Assembly (NCBI RefSeq): GCF_013874595.1
Contig: NZ_CP059431.1
Coordinates: 1,054,001-1,118,000 of the forward strand
DNA: 64,000 bases
Reading direction: 5' to 3'
From: Flavobacterium sp. xlx-214
GTDB taxonomy: Bacteria; Bacteroidota; Bacteroidia; Flavobacteriales; Flavobacteriaceae
The notes beneath the pieces are model-generated. The model worked only from the letters and a program-made list of their open reading frames with translations, did no database searches and was not told the DNA's origin. Of the stretch, positions 8,709-18,057 are shown one piece after another; within the stretch, counting starts at the first letter, position 1; every line of letters starts with the position of its first letter. Both the position numbers and the translations under genes were made by a program.

Positions 8709-8844
8709 AGAACTGCGAAAAAAACCGATTAAAGATTTGGCAGCAATTTACGGCGATTTGCACCCCAAAACATTTGCTAGCTTGTTTAGGGTAATAACAG
8801 GTGAAAGTCCAACTTCTTTTATAGAAGGGTTAGATGCAGAGTAA
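8668..8844 (+). pseudogene. AraC-type helix-turn-helix C-terminal fragment
   Basis: 58-codon ORF. The segment I-K-D-L-A-A-I-Y-G-D-L-H-P-K-T-F-A-S-L-F and then R-V-I-T-G-E-S-P-T-S-F-I resembles the second helix-turn-helix of AraC/XylS regulators (pattern YG-F-xxx-F-x-x-x-TG-x-x-P-x-x-F/Y). The first HTH and any ligand domain are missing, so it is probably a gene fragment. A terminator follows at 8870. It might be expressed as a tiny DNA-binding protein, but there is no evidence for that. Confidence 0.45.
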
Positions 8845-8869
8845 AGCCAGCATTTAGTTAAACATTATG

Positions 8870-8896
8870 AAAAGAGGCAATAGTGCCTCTTTTTTC
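8870..8896 (+). terminator. Rho-independent terminator
   Basis: Stem AAAAGAGGCA / TGCCTCTTTT with loop ATAG, followed by more T. It still marks the 3' end of the decayed 8601-8844 gene. Confidence 0.88.
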
Positions 8897-9039
8897 TTTC
8901 CTCTTTCTTCTTTTTTACTTATATTAGTTTTTGGTTTTTGCTCATAAAACGTTAAGGTTTTATTACAGAAAACTAAATTTAAGTATCTTTACACGAATTT
9001 TTATTAATTAATACAAACAACGCAAGTTGTTCTATATAT

Positions 9040-10503
9040 ATGGCATGTACCAATTGTTCTACTAAAACAAACGATTCTAGCATTCCAAAAGGTTGTGGTA
9101 GCAAAGGTTCTTGTGGAACCGATAGTTGCAATAAACTAAGTGTATTTGATTGGTTATCAAACATGCACTATCCTTCGGGATTTGAACCTTTTGATGTGGT
9201 GGAAGTTCGTTTTAAAAACGGAAGAAAAGATTTTTATAAGAATACCGATAAATTAGCCTTGCAAATAGGCGATGTTGTAGCCACAGAAGCAAATACAGGA
9301 CACGATATTGGTGTAGTTACTTTAACAGGTGAACTGGTTAAAGTGCAAATGAAAAAGAAAAAAGTAGACCCATACGGCGAAACTTTAAAAGTATACCGCA
9401 AAGCAACCCAGAAAGATATTGATATTTGGAGCGAAGCACGCAAACGTGAAGAACCTATGAAGGTGCGCGCACGTGAAATTGCGATTGAATTAAAGCTTGA
9501 AATGAAGATTTCGGATATTGAGTTTCAAGGGGATTCTTCAAAAGCAACGTTTTATTATACAGCTAATGATCGAGTAGATTTTCGTCAGTTAATCAAAGAA
9601 TTTGCTCGTGAATTCAGTATTCGTATCGAAATGAAACAAGTAGGTTTCCGTCAAGAAGCAGCTCGATTGGGCGGTATTGGTTCTTGCGGACGTGAACTGT
9701 GTTGTTCTACTTGGCTAACCGATTTTAGAAGTGTAAATACAGCAGCGGCACGTTACCAACAGCTTTCGTTAAATCCTCAAAAATTAGCGGGGCAGTGTGG
9801 TAAGCTTAAATGCTGTTTAAATTATGAGTTGGATACGTATTTAGATGCGTTGAAAGGAATGCCTGAATCCGACACCAAGATATGGACAAAGAACGGCGAT
9901 GCATATTGCCAGAAGATAGATATTTTCAAAGAAGTTATGTGGTTTGCTTATGCTAACAACATGGCTAATTGGCATAAAATACGCGTTCCGCAGGTTAAAG
10001 AAATGTTGGCTTTAAATAAAGAAGGCAAGCAAGTTGAGGCATTAGAAGATTTTGTTTTTGAAGAAGAAACAACAACTGCAACTGTGCAAAGTGTTTTAGC
10101 AGAAGATAGCTTGTCTCGTTTTGATCAACCTAAAAAGAAAAAACGTCCACAGCGTTCTAACAACAAAAAAACAACGGTTGAAGCTGTGCCAAATGGTGCT
10201 ACCAAAGAGCTTAAAAAAACACCAAAACCAGAAGGCGAAGGTGCTGCAAATGCTCAAAAAAGTCAAAACAATCAAAACAGACCACAGCGAAATCAGCAAC
10301 GCAACAAACCTCAACAAAGTAATGTTGCAAAAGTTGAAAAACAAGCCGATGGTGAAAAGCAAGCGCCTGTAAAAGCACATGACAAACCACAAGTGCAAGG
10401 TGTTGCTACTAATCCTAATCAACCTAAGAAAAAGAATTTTAGAAATTACAATAAAAACAACGGATCTAAACCTAACAGAAAACCAAACGATGATAAACAG
10501 TAA
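9040..10503 (+). CDS. ricT: RicT (PSP1 domain) regulatory protein
   Basis: 487 residues. A PSP1 C-terminal domain spans about 50-205, followed by the cysteine cluster characteristic of RicT/YaaT proteins: C216, C221, C222 and C253, C258, C259 (G-S-C-G-R-E-L-C-C and C-G-K-L-K-C-C). In Bacillus, RicT forms an Fe-S complex with RicA and RicF that affects RNase Y-dependent RNA maturation; whether this holds in Bacteroidota is unknown. A Cys-rich N-terminus (C3, C6, C19, C25, C30) may be another metal site. The last 130 residues are a Lys/Gln/Asn-rich disordered tail, suggesting RNA contact. Overlaps gldH by 14 bases. Confidence 0.9.
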   Translation: MACTNCSTKTNDSSIPKGCGSKGSCGTDSCNKLSVFDWLSNMHYPSGFEPFDVVEVRFKNGRKDFYKNTDKLALQIGDVVATEANTGHDIGVVTLTGELVKVQMKKKKVDPYGETLKVYRKATQKDIDIWSEARKREEPMKVRAREIAIELKLEMKISDIEFQGDSSKATFYYTANDRVDFRQLIKEFAREFSIRIEMKQVGFRQEAARLGGIGSCGRELCCSTWLTDFRSVNTAAARYQQLSLNPQKLAGQCGKLKCCLNYELDTYLDALKGMPESDTKIWTKNGDAYCQKIDIFKEVMWFAYANNMANWHKIRVPQVKEMLALNKEGKQVEALEDFVFEEETTTATVQSVLAEDSLSRFDQPKKKKRPQRSNNKKTTVEAVPNGATKELKKTPKPEGEGAANAQKSQNNQNRPQRNQQRNKPQQSNVAKVEKQADGEKQAPVKAHDKPQVQGVATNPNQPKKKNFRNYNKNNGSKPNRKPNDDKQ

Positions 10504-10978
10504 AAAAAGGCTTTTAAAATTAAGCGTTTTATCAACAATATTGGTGTGTACAGCTTGTAATGATACCGATTTTTTTAATGAATATCAATCGGTTCAAGAC
10601 GGATGGAAAAAGGACAATGTTTTAACGTTTGATTTTGAATCATTAGACACCGTAAAAGCACATCAATCCTTTTTAAACATACGTACCAACAACGATTATC
10701 CTTACAGTAATTTGTTTGTAATTGTAAAATTGGTACCGCCAGAAGGCAATGCTACAGTAGATACGTTGCAGTATCAAATGGCAAATGCTGATGGAACCAT
10801 GTTAGGCAGTGGTTTTACCGATGTAAAAGAACACAAGTTGGTTTGGCGCGAAAAAATTAAGTTCCCTAAGAAAGGGGTTTACAAGGTTGAGGTATCGCAC
10901 GCTGTTCGTAATTTAAATGAAGTTAAAGGAGATGCTGTATTAAAAGGCATTACCGAAGTAGGTTTACAAGTACAATAA
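10490..10978 (+). CDS. gldH: gliding motility lipoprotein GldH
   Basis: 162 residues. GldH is a lipoprotein needed for gliding in Flavobacterium, associated with the gliding/T9SS apparatus. Signal peptide and lipobox V-C-T-A-C place the lipidated Cys at about residue 23; typical body segments are FFNEYQSVQDGWKK, the central NDYPYSNLFVIVKL and KFPKKGVYKVEVSHAVR. I chose ATG 10490, which overlaps the ricT stop, because the signal peptide starts there; in-frame codons further upstream lie inside ricT. The order ricT-gldH-PBP1A is common in Flavobacteriia. Confidence 0.93.
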   Translation: MINSKKRLLKLSVLSTILVCTACNDTDFFNEYQSVQDGWKKDNVLTFDFESLDTVKAHQSFLNIRTNNDYPYSNLFVIVKLVPPEGNATVDTLQYQMANADGTMLGSGFTDVKEHKLVWREKIKFPKKGVYKVEVSHAVRNLNEVKGDAVLKGITEVGLQVQ

Positions 10979-10991
10979 TTCATAAGATATT

Positions 10992-13352
10992 ATGGAAAAA
11001 ATAGAAGATCCTAAAAAGAAACAAGTAAGTACAAACAAGAAGTTTTTACGCTTGTTTTGGAAACTGTTTGGAGGTGGTGTTGTTTTTGTTATTTTGATTT
11101 TTGCTTTTGCAAATTGGGGAATATTTGGGGCAATGCCTAGTTTTGATGAATTAGAAAATCCAGAATCTAGCGTTGCAACCGAAATTATATCGGCCGATGG
11201 AAAAACCTTAGGTAAGTTTTACTTAGAAAACCGTGTGCCTATTAAGTTTGAAGAGTTGCCGCAACATTTGGTAGATGCTTTAATTGCTACCGAAGATGAG
11301 CGTTTTTACTCGCACTCTGGTATTGATGCTCGTGGTACTATGCGTGCTGTTTTTAGCGCAGGTTCAAGTGGTGGGGCAAGTACCATTACCCAACAGTTGG
11401 CAAAAAACTTGTTTCATGGTAGTTCTGGCTCTAGCAACAAACTGTTTCGAGTTATTCAAAAGATAAAAGAATGGATTATTGCAGTGAAATTAGAGCGCCA
11501 ATATACCAAAAACGAAATCATTGCGTATTACTTAAATACGGTTGATTTTGTAAGTAATGCTTACGGTATTCGCTCTGCTGCCAATATTTATTTTAACAAA
11601 GAACCTAAAAACTTAACGGTAGAAGAAGCGGCTGTTTTGATAGGTATGTTACAAGGACCATCGCGTTACAACCCACGTTTCAATGTAGAGCGTTCTCAAA
11701 ACAGAAGAAACATTGTGTTGGCGCAAATGGCCAAAAACAATAAAATTACCGAAGCTGAAAAAGAGAAATATCAAGCAAAGCCATTAAAAATAAATTATAC
11801 GCCAGAAACGCACACCAAAGGATACGCAACTTATTTTAGAGAGTATTTACGTGATTATATGCGCAAATGGGTAAAAGAAAATCCTAAAAAGGATGGATCT
11901 TCTTATGATATTTACCGCGATGGTTTGCGTATTTATACTACCATTGATTCCCGCATGCAAGAGTATGCCGAAGAAGCGGTTGAGATGCACTTGTCTAATT
12001 TACAGAAAGAGTTTTTTATTCAATCAAAAGGTAATAAAAATGCTCCTTTTATTCAAATTAATCAGGCTGAAACCAAGAAAATCATCGATCGTGCTATGCG
12101 AAATTCAGAACGTTGGCGCCAAATGAGTTCTCAAGGGAAATCAGAAGAAGATATTATTAAATCGTTTGATGTAAAAACAAAAATGGCCATTTTTACATGG
12201 AAAGGAGAAAAGGATACCTTAATGACACCTAAAGATTCTATTGTGTATTACAAGCACTTTTTACAATCAGGTATGATGTCTATGGAGCCTATTACCGGAA
12301 ATGTAAAAGCATGGGTTGGTGGTATTGATTACAAACATTTTCAGTACGATCACGTGGCACAAGGGGCGCGCCAAGTAGGTTCTACCTTTAAGCCGTTTGT
12401 GTACGCAACAGCAATTGATCAATTAGGAATGAGTCCTTGTGATTATATTTACGATGGACCGTTTACCATGCCTAAAGGTCGTTACGGAATTCAACAACCA
12501 TGGTCGCCTAAAAACTCGGCAGGTAAGTATTACGGTTCTGTAACCATGAAATATGCTTTGGCGCAATCGTTAAATACAGTTACGGCTCGTTTAATGGATC
12601 GTGTTGGTCCAAAAGCAGTTATTGATTTATGCCGCGATTTAGGTGTAAAGTCAGACATTCCTGCATCGCCAGCTATTGCATTAGGAGCTGTTGAAATTAC
12701 CGTGAGCGATATGGTGGCTGCTTACAGTACATTTGCCAACCAAGGAGTTTATGTAAAACCGCGTTTCATTAATAAAATTACCGATAAAAACGGAGTAGTT
12801 TTATTTGAATCAAAGGTTGAAACGCGCGATGTAATGAATAAAGATATTGCTTACGCTATTGTTAAGTTGTTAGAAGGCGTTACCGAAGGAGGTTCTGGTG
12901 GACGTTTACGTTATACTGGCGGAGGCGGAGCTGGTTATCATAGAATGACAGGATATCCATACGCATTTAAAAACCCAATTGCTGGTAAAACAGGTACAAC
13001 ACAAAACAATTCTGATGGATGGTTTATTGGTATGGTGCCTAATTTAGTAACAGGTGTTTGGGTTGGTAATGAAGACAGAGCAGCGCATTTTAAATCAACC
13101 GTTTACGGACAAGGTGCTACCATGGCATTGCCAATTTGGGGTATCTTTATGAAAAAATGTTATGCCGATAAAACATTGTTTGTTTCGGATGAAGATTTTG
13201 AACGCCCAGCAAACATGAGTGTTTTGGTAGATTGTTGGAAACGTGTTTCAAACGATTCTGTTATGGGCGGAGGCTCAAATCATGAGGGTAGCGGTAAAAA
13301 AGACAGTTTGTCGCCACCAAAGCAAAGTATCATAAGAGAATTTGACTTTTAA
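10992..13352 (+). CDS. penicillin-binding protein 1A (bifunctional transglycosylase/transpeptidase)
   Basis: 786 residues. Polymerises and cross-links peptidoglycan at the outer face of the inner membrane. One N-terminal membrane anchor at about 22-45. GT51 glycosyltransferase motifs are E-D-E-R-F-Y-S-H-S-G (about 98-107) and G-G-A-S-T-I-T-Q-Q-L (about 128-137). Transpeptidase motifs are S464-T-F-K, S526-L-N and K666-T-G-T-T. All catalytic residues are present and the length is normal for PBP1A. It starts 13 bases after gldH and ends in a strong terminator, so ricT-gldH-PBP1A is likely one operon. Confidence 0.96.
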   Translation: MEKIEDPKKKQVSTNKKFLRLFWKLFGGGVVFVILIFAFANWGIFGAMPSFDELENPESSVATEIISADGKTLGKFYLENRVPIKFEELPQHLVDALIATEDERFYSHSGIDARGTMRAVFSAGSSGGASTITQQLAKNLFHGSSGSSNKLFRVIQKIKEWIIAVKLERQYTKNEIIAYYLNTVDFVSNAYGIRSAANIYFNKEPKNLTVEEAAVLIGMLQGPSRYNPRFNVERSQNRRNIVLAQMAKNNKITEAEKEKYQAKPLKINYTPETHTKGYATYFREYLRDYMRKWVKENPKKDGSSYDIYRDGLRIYTTIDSRMQEYAEEAVEMHLSNLQKEFFIQSKGNKNAPFIQINQAETKKIIDRAMRNSERWRQMSSQGKSEEDIIKSFDVKTKMAIFTWKGEKDTLMTPKDSIVYYKHFLQSGMMSMEPITGNVKAWVGGIDYKHFQYDHVAQGARQVGSTFKPFVYATAIDQLGMSPCDYIYDGPFTMPKGRYGIQQPWSPKNSAGKYYGSVTMKYALAQSLNTVTARLMDRVGPKAVIDLCRDLGVKSDIPASPAIALGAVEITVSDMVAAYSTFANQGVYVKPRFINKITDKNGVVLFESKVETRDVMNKDIAYAIVKLLEGVTEGGSGGRLRYTGGGGAGYHRMTGYPYAFKNPIAGKTGTTQNNSDGWFIGMVPNLVTGVWVGNEDRAAHFKSTVYGQGATMALPIWGIFMKKCYADKTLFVSDEDFERPANMSVLVDCWKRVSNDSVMGGGSNHEGSGKKDSLSPPKQSIIREFDF

Positions 13353-13356
13353 TATT

Positions 13357-13393
13357 AACTCCAACAGCGTTTAAAACGCTGTTGGAGTTAAAA
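13357..13393. terminator. bidirectional terminator
   Basis: Fifteen-base stem AACTCCAACAGCGTT with its complement at 13375-13389 around a short loop, followed by an A-run on the plus strand (a T-run for the minus-strand gene). Lies between the convergent PBP1A gene and the lipoprotein at 13397. Confidence 0.85.
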
Positions 13394-13396
13394 AAA

Positions 13397-13981
13397 TTAA
13401 TTTTTATTTCCCATACTTTGATAAACTACATCAAAACGTCCCTCTCGGATTTCTGCTTTCTTATTTTGTGAATCAACAGCATCAAACCAAAATGTACCAG
13501 ATATAATATTCTTCTCTTTATCTAATTTACTTATGTAAAGTTCCCCTACGTTACTTGTAGTAGTATAATACCTTTCATCAGCAATACTTCCATCTCCTAT
13601 TACATAAAACATAGCGAATTTTCCACTTTCTTGTTCTTTTATTGTATATTTAGTATTCTCTTCTAATATAGTATTAGAATTAGTTGTTATATAAACTGCT
13701 TGTGTTCCAATATGGCCCCCTTCTGTTATATTTTGTCGAAATAACAAAACAAAAGCGCCTTGATCATACCCACAATGAGGGTTTTTCTCTGACCATTCAT
13801 CACCTTCTGCCACAACTGCCACTCCATTCAATAAACAACCAGCAGTATTTGCTCCTATTTGTGTAGTAGGTGGTAGTTTTTCTATTTCGGTAGAATTAAG
13901 TGTTGGTTGTAGAATCTCATCATCTTTTTTACAACTGATAAGCGCAACTGTCAACAACAAGAATAAAATACTTTTCTTCAT
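13397..13981 (-). CDS. hypothetical lipoprotein
   Basis: 194 residues. Signal KKSILFLLLTVALISC with lipobox L-I-S-C puts the lipidated Cys at about residue 17. I use ATG 13981, not the earlier in-frame codon at 14002, because the signal peptide starts there. The body contains G-C-L-L-N-G and Y-D-Q-G-A-F-V-L-L-F and ends in an immunoglobulin-like strand set (ISGTFWFDAVDSQNKKAEIREGRFD). This G-T-F-W-F-D-A...I-x-x-G-R-F-D ending is seen in many Bacteroidota lipoproteins of unknown role. A promoter-like pair lies just upstream (14000-14034). Confidence 0.75.
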   Translation of the reverse strand: MKKSILFLLLTVALISCKKDDEILQPTLNSTEIEKLPPTTQIGANTAGCLLNGVAVVAEGDEWSEKNPHCGYDQGAFVLLFRQNITEGGHIGTQAVYITTNSNTILEENTKYTIKEQESGKFAMFYVIGDGSIADERYYTTTSNVGELYISKLDKEKNIISGTFWFDAVDSQNKKAEIREGRFDVVYQSMGNKN

Positions 13982-13999
13982 AATTATCATTTTTGGAAA

Positions 14000-14034
14000 C
14001 AAAAATATATCACGTTTTTAATTTATTTTTCAAA
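14000..14034 (-). promoter_or_regulatory. Bacteroidota-type promoter for the 13981 lipoprotein
   Basis: On the minus strand, TTTG (14031-14034) and the -7 box TATTTTTG (14000-14007) fit the flavobacterial TTG-N17-23-TAnnTTTG consensus with a 23-base spacer. Confidence 0.5.
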
Positions 14035-14209
14035 TATATAGAATATTATTTTTTAGGATAGAGAATTTTTTGAAATACTAATGTTAGCGTGAGCGTCAAT
14101 TCCTACCTTATCAAAGAAAACATTTTTTCTTTTAAACTTTAATACTACGGCTTGAATAACCAAGTCGTTTTTTTTTATATTTTTATACCATCAACAATCT
14201 AAAAGAATT

Positions 14210-14911
14210 ATGATTAACAAAAAGGTTGCCAACGCACAAGAAGCGTTACACGATGTGCAAGATAATCAAACCATTATGGTGGGAGGTTTTGGATTAAGTG
14301 GAATACCCGAAAATTCAATTGCCGAATTGGTTCGTAAAAACGTTACAGGTTTAACTTGTATTTCAAATAATGCCGGGGTAGATGACTTTGGCTTAGGGTT
14401 ATTATTGCAAAAAAAGCAAGTTAAAAAAATGATTGCCTCTTATGTAGGTGAAAACGCTGAGTTTGAACGCCAGATGTTAAGTGGCGAGTTAGATGTAGAG
14501 CTTACGCCACAAGGTACATTGGCAGAGAAATGCCGTGCTGCCCAAGCGGGAATTCCTGCTTTTTTTACACCTGCTGGCTATGGAACTGAAGTAGCCGAAG
14601 GAAAAGAAACACGTGAGTTTAACGGCAAAATGTACGTAATGGAAGAAGCTTATAAAGCCGATTTTGCTATTGTAAAAGCATGGAAAGGTGATGAAGCAGG
14701 CAATTTAATTTTCCGTGGTACAGCTCGTAATTTTAATGCAAATATGGCAGGTGCTGGTAAAATTACCATTGCAGAAGTAGAAGAATTGGTTCCTGTAGGC
14801 GCATTAGATCCTAATCAAATTCACATTCCAGGAATTTTTGTGAAACGTATTTTTCAAGGTGAGAATTACGAGAAAAGAATTGAACAACGAACGGTACGTA
14901 AAAAAGATTAA
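14210..14911 (+). CDS. scoA: 3-oxoacid CoA-transferase subunit A
   Basis: 233 residues. Alpha subunit of succinyl-CoA:3-ketoacid CoA-transferase, which activates acetoacetate using succinyl-CoA. The [10 protein letters not shown] motif (about 25-34) that lines the CoA site and the later [12 protein letters not shown] segment are typical. Length agrees with separate A subunits. The beta subunit follows after 2 bases, as in other bacteria, so the two are translated together. Confidence 0.95.
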   Translation: MINKKVANAQEALHDVQDNQTIMVGGFGLSGIPENSIAELVRKNVTGLTCISNNAGVDDFGLGLLLQKKQVKKMIASYVGENAEFERQMLSGELDVELTPQGTLAEKCRAAQAGIPAFFTPAGYGTEVAEGKETREFNGKMYVMEEAYKADFAIVKAWKGDEAGNLIFRGTARNFNANMAGAGKITIAEVEELVPVGALDPNQIHIPGIFVKRIFQGENYEKRIEQRTVRKKD

Positions 14912-14913
14912 TT

Positions 14914-15570
14914 ATGGCTTTAGATAAAATTGGCATTGCAAAACGCATTGCTCAAGAATTGCAAGACGGATATTATGTGAATTTAGGAATAGGAATACCA
15001 ACTTTGGTTGCTAATTATGTTCCAAATGGTATGAATGTAGAATTTCAATCAGAAAATGGTGTGTTAGGCATGGGACCTTTCCCTTTTGAAGGAGAAGAAG
15101 ATCCAGATGTTATTAACGCAGGTAAACAAACCATTACTATGTTGCCAGGAGCTGTTTTGTTTGATTCAGCAATGAGCTTTGGTATGATTCGTTCACAACA
15201 TGTAGATCTAACTATTTTAGGCGCAATGGAAGTTTCAGAAAACGGTGATATTGCCAACTGGAAAATTCCTGGTAAAATGGTAAAAGGTATGGGTGGTGCT
15301 ATGGATTTAGTTGCATCGGCAGAAAACATTATTGTTGCCATGATGCACGTAAACAAAGCAGGCGAATCTAAAATTTTAAAAAACTGTACCCTGCCATTAA
15401 CAGGTGTTGGTTGTGTTAAAAAAGTGGTTACTGAATTAGCTGTGATGGAAGTAACACCAAACGGTTTTAAATTATTAGAACGTGCGCCAGGAGTTTCGGT
15501 AGAAGATATCATAAAAGCTACAGAAGCTACTTTGATTATTGAAGGCGATGTTCCTGAAATGACTCTTTAA
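14914..15570 (+). CDS. scoB: 3-oxoacid CoA-transferase subunit B
   Basis: 218 residues. Beta subunit carrying the catalytic Glu, which forms the glutamyl-CoA thioester: S-E-N-G-V-L-G-M-G with E47. N-L-G-I-G-I-P-T (about 23-30) and G-A-M-D-L (about 122-126) are further family signatures. Makes a heterodimer with the upstream A subunit. The next gene, a permease, follows by 12 bases, so read-through is likely. Confidence 0.95.
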   Translation: MALDKIGIAKRIAQELQDGYYVNLGIGIPTLVANYVPNGMNVEFQSENGVLGMGPFPFEGEEDPDVINAGKQTITMLPGAVLFDSAMSFGMIRSQHVDLTILGAMEVSENGDIANWKIPGKMVKGMGGAMDLVASAENIIVAMMHVNKAGESKILKNCTLPLTGVGCVKKVVTELAVMEVTPNGFKLLERAPGVSVEDIIKATEATLIIEGDVPEMTL

Positions 15571-15582
15571 AACAAAATTGCT

Positions 15583-16818
15583 ATGGAAAATAAAGAAGTA
15601 GAAAATCAACCAAAAATGGAACCGCATGAAGTAAACAGCGGGCAAGTACCTTTTGTAATACGCTTAACTTGTGTATTGCTTAGTATTATTGCTATTGTTT
15701 ATATTGCTATTGTAGGTAAAGCGGTCTTGGTACCTTTGGTAATGGGGTTTTTAATAGCAATGTTGCTATTGCCGTTGTCTAATTTTCAAGAGCGCAAATT
15801 AAAATTTCCTAGAATTGTATCTTCTCTAGTTTCGCCAATATTATTTACTTTGGTGGTCTTAGGTGTGTTTTATTTTATAGGCACACAAATGGCTCAGTTC
15901 ACAGAAGATTTACCCGAATTTAAACAACAAATGGAACATTTGTTTCACGAAATACAAGTGTTTGTTTACAATAAATTTGGTGTGTCTGAACAAGAGCAAT
16001 TGCAATACATAACCAAAAATGCAGGCGAAGTATTAAAAAAAGGTTCTGGTGTAGTTGGTACTGCCGTTAGTTCGGTAACATCAATGTTAGCATCATCTAT
16101 GTTTGTGTTTTTAGGTATTTTCTTTTTTCTTTTATACCGTAGCCATTTAGTAAAATTCATTATTTGGTGTTTTCCTCCTAAAGATCAGTCAAAAGTAAAA
16201 GATGTTGTATCAGAAATTCAAAGCATCATCAAACAATATATTTTTGGATTAATGATACAAGTAGTGGCGGTATCTGTACTAATGTTCATTGCTTATTCTA
16301 TCATCGGAATCAAATATGCAGTATTGTTTGCTGTACTTTGCGGCGTGCTTAACTTAATACCTTACATTGGAATTTTTACGGCAACTGTTTTAGCTGCAGT
16401 GGTAACATTAGCAACAGGCGAGCCAATACAAGCTTTATGGGTAATTGTTGCGGTTGTTGTAGTGAATTCTATTGACGGAAACATTATTACACCTAAAATC
16501 ATTGGTTCTAAAGTATCCTTAAACTCTTTTGTAGTACTTTTTGGTATTGTAATAGCAGAGTCTATTTGGGGTGTTGCAGGTATGTTCTTAGCAATACCTA
16601 TTTTAGCCATATTCAAAATTATATTTGATAATGTAGAAGGTATGCGCCCGTACGGATTTGTGTTAGGAGAAGACAGCGCGCCAACGCCTTTGTTTGAGAA
16701 GTATTACAACAAATATATTTATAGAATAAAACCAAAAGATGCCGATTTACCTAGAGCTTTGCAAACCGAAGAGCAAAACCATCAAGAAGGTGAAAAGGAC
16801 AAAAATGAAACCGAATAA
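15583..16818 (+). CDS. AI-2E family transporter (PerM/YdiK type)
   Basis: 411 residues. Polytopic inner-membrane protein with hydrophobic segments at about 24-42, 44-64, 82-102, 160-182, 213-238, 242-275 and 300-345, the layout of the AI-2E/UPF0118 family. That family includes the autoinducer-2 exporter TqsA and Na+/H+ antiporters, so the substrate cannot be stated. The hydrophilic N-terminus (about 20 residues) and the charged C-terminal 50 residues are cytoplasmic. Ends in its own terminator. Confidence 0.9.
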   Translation: MENKEVENQPKMEPHEVNSGQVPFVIRLTCVLLSIIAIVYIAIVGKAVLVPLVMGFLIAMLLLPLSNFQERKLKFPRIVSSLVSPILFTLVVLGVFYFIGTQMAQFTEDLPEFKQQMEHLFHEIQVFVYNKFGVSEQEQLQYITKNAGEVLKKGSGVVGTAVSSVTSMLASSMFVFLGIFFFLLYRSHLVKFIIWCFPPKDQSKVKDVVSEIQSIIKQYIFGLMIQVVAVSVLMFIAYSIIGIKYAVLFAVLCGVLNLIPYIGIFTATVLAAVVTLATGEPIQALWVIVAVVVVNSIDGNIITPKIIGSKVSLNSFVVLFGIVIAESIWGVAGMFLAIPILAIFKIIFDNVEGMRPYGFVLGEDSAPTPLFEKYYNKYIYRIKPKDADLPRALQTEEQNHQEGEKDKNETE

Positions 16819-16821
16819 ATT

Positions 16822-16856
16822 AAAAAAGAGATTGTAACTGAACAATCTCTTTTTTG
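16822..16856 (+). terminator. Rho-independent terminator
   Basis: 14-bp stem AAAAAAGAGATTGT with complement at 16842-16855 and a short loop, ending in T6. Closes the scoA-scoB-permease unit. Confidence 0.9.
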
Positions 16857-16887
16857 GTTTTTATTACTTTTGTAAAAAATACAATCA

Positions 16888-18057
16888 ATGGAGTTTGCAA
16901 AAGTCATTTTAAAACAAGGAAAAGAAAAATCAATATTACGTAAACATCCTTGGGTGTTTAGCGGTGCTGTTTATGGTGTAAGTGAAGATTTACAAGACGG
17001 GCAAATGGTTGATGTAACCGATTATAACAACAATCATTTAGGAACAGGTTTTTTTAGTGATAGAGGAAGTATTGTTGTGCGTTTAGTAGCTTTTGGTAAT
17101 GAAGCTTACAACGAGCATTTTTGGGAGAAAAGATTGCAAGCCGCTTGGCAATTACGCATGAATTTGTTTTCACTTGATACTACCAATGCTTTTCGATTAA
17201 TTCATGGAGAAGGAGATGGTATTCCAGGTTTGATTATTGATTACTACAACAAAAATTTCGTTGTTCAGGCGCATTCATCGGGTATCTATTTTAAAATGGA
17301 CGAAATAGCGCAGGCTATTCAAAAAATATTTCCAGATAATTGTGAAACTATTTATTGCAAAAGTTCGCAAACATTGCCTAAAACAGGCACCGATTATCAT
17401 TTGTTTGGAACCAATACCGAAACCATTGCTAAGGAAAACAATATTTTATTTCATGTAAATTGGGTCGAAGGTCAAAAAACAGGTTTCTTTTTAGATCAGT
17501 GCATCAATCGTGAACTGTTAAAGTATTATTCAAAAGATAAAAAAGTACTTAACACGTTTTGTTACACAGGCGGTTTTTCTGTGTATGCCATGAGTGCGGG
17601 TGCGCAATTGGTAACATCGGTTGATATTTCTGAAAAAGCGGTAAAATTAGCTGCCGAAAATATGGAGTTAAATTTTCCTGCTAGTAATCACCAAGCAATT
17701 GCTTCAGATGTTTTTGATTTTTTAAAGGAAAACAAAAATTTATATGATGTTATTGTTTTAGATCCGCCTGCTTTTGCTAAAAATATTAAGAGTAAACACA
17801 CTGCAACCCAAGCTTACAAAAGATTGAATATTGCAGGTTTAAAAACCATAACCCAAGGCGGTATTTTGTTTACTTTTTCATGCTCGCAAGTTATTGATGA
17901 TGTTTTGTTTTACAATACCATTGCAGCTGCTGCAATAGAATCGGGTAGAAAAGTGCGTGTGTTGCATAAATTATCACAAGGACCCGATCATCCTGTAAAT
18001 ATGTTTCATCCCGAAGGGTCTTACTTAAAAGGCTTGGTTTTATATATTGAAGAATAA
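16888..18057 (+). CDS. class I rRNA methyltransferase, RlmI-like
   Basis: 389 residues. N-terminal PUA RNA-binding domain (about 1-75), a central EEHEA-like domain, then a Rossmann methyltransferase with N-T-F-C-Y-T-G-G-F-S (SAM motif I, about 227-236) and D-P-P-A-F-A-K (motif IV, about 292-298), followed by F-S-C-S-Q. This is the layout of RlmI, which makes m5C1962 in 23S rRNA, although such proteins in Bacteroidota have not all been tested. Stop and start of the following pentapeptide-repeat gene overlap by one base (TAATG). Confidence 0.9.
   Translation: MEFAKVILKQGKEKSILRKHPWVFSGAVYGVSEDLQDGQMVDVTDYNNNHLGTGFFSDRGSIVVRLVAFGNEAYNEHFWEKRLQAAWQLRMNLFSLDTTNAFRLIHGEGDGIPGLIIDYYNKNFVVQAHSSGIYFKMDEIAQAIQKIFPDNCETIYCKSSQTLPKTGTDYHLFGTNTETIAKENNILFHVNWVEGQKTGFFLDQCINRELLKYYSKDKKVLNTFCYTGGFSVYAMSAGAQLVTSVDISEKAVKLAAENMELNFPASNHQAIASDVFDFLKENKNLYDVIVLDPPAFAKNIKSKHTATQAYKRLNIAGLKTITQGGILFTFSCSQVIDDVLFYNTIAAAAIESGRKVRVLHKLSQGPDHPVNMFHPEGSYLKGLVLYIEE

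Larger units (their letters stand above)
8558..9039. other. intergenic region with remnant gene
   Basis: About 480 bases between the DinB-like gene and ricT. It holds the truncated lipoprotein/AraC remnant (8601-8844), a terminator (8870-8896) and, just upstream of ricT, a weak promoter-like TATCTTTA (8984-8991). No other gene seen. Confidence 0.6.

Noticed and set aside
10096..10489. Alternative ORFs on both strands within the ricT 3' end
   Set aside because: Shadows of the repetitive Lys/Gln tail of RicT; the gldH upstream extension to 10379 was rejected for the same reason.
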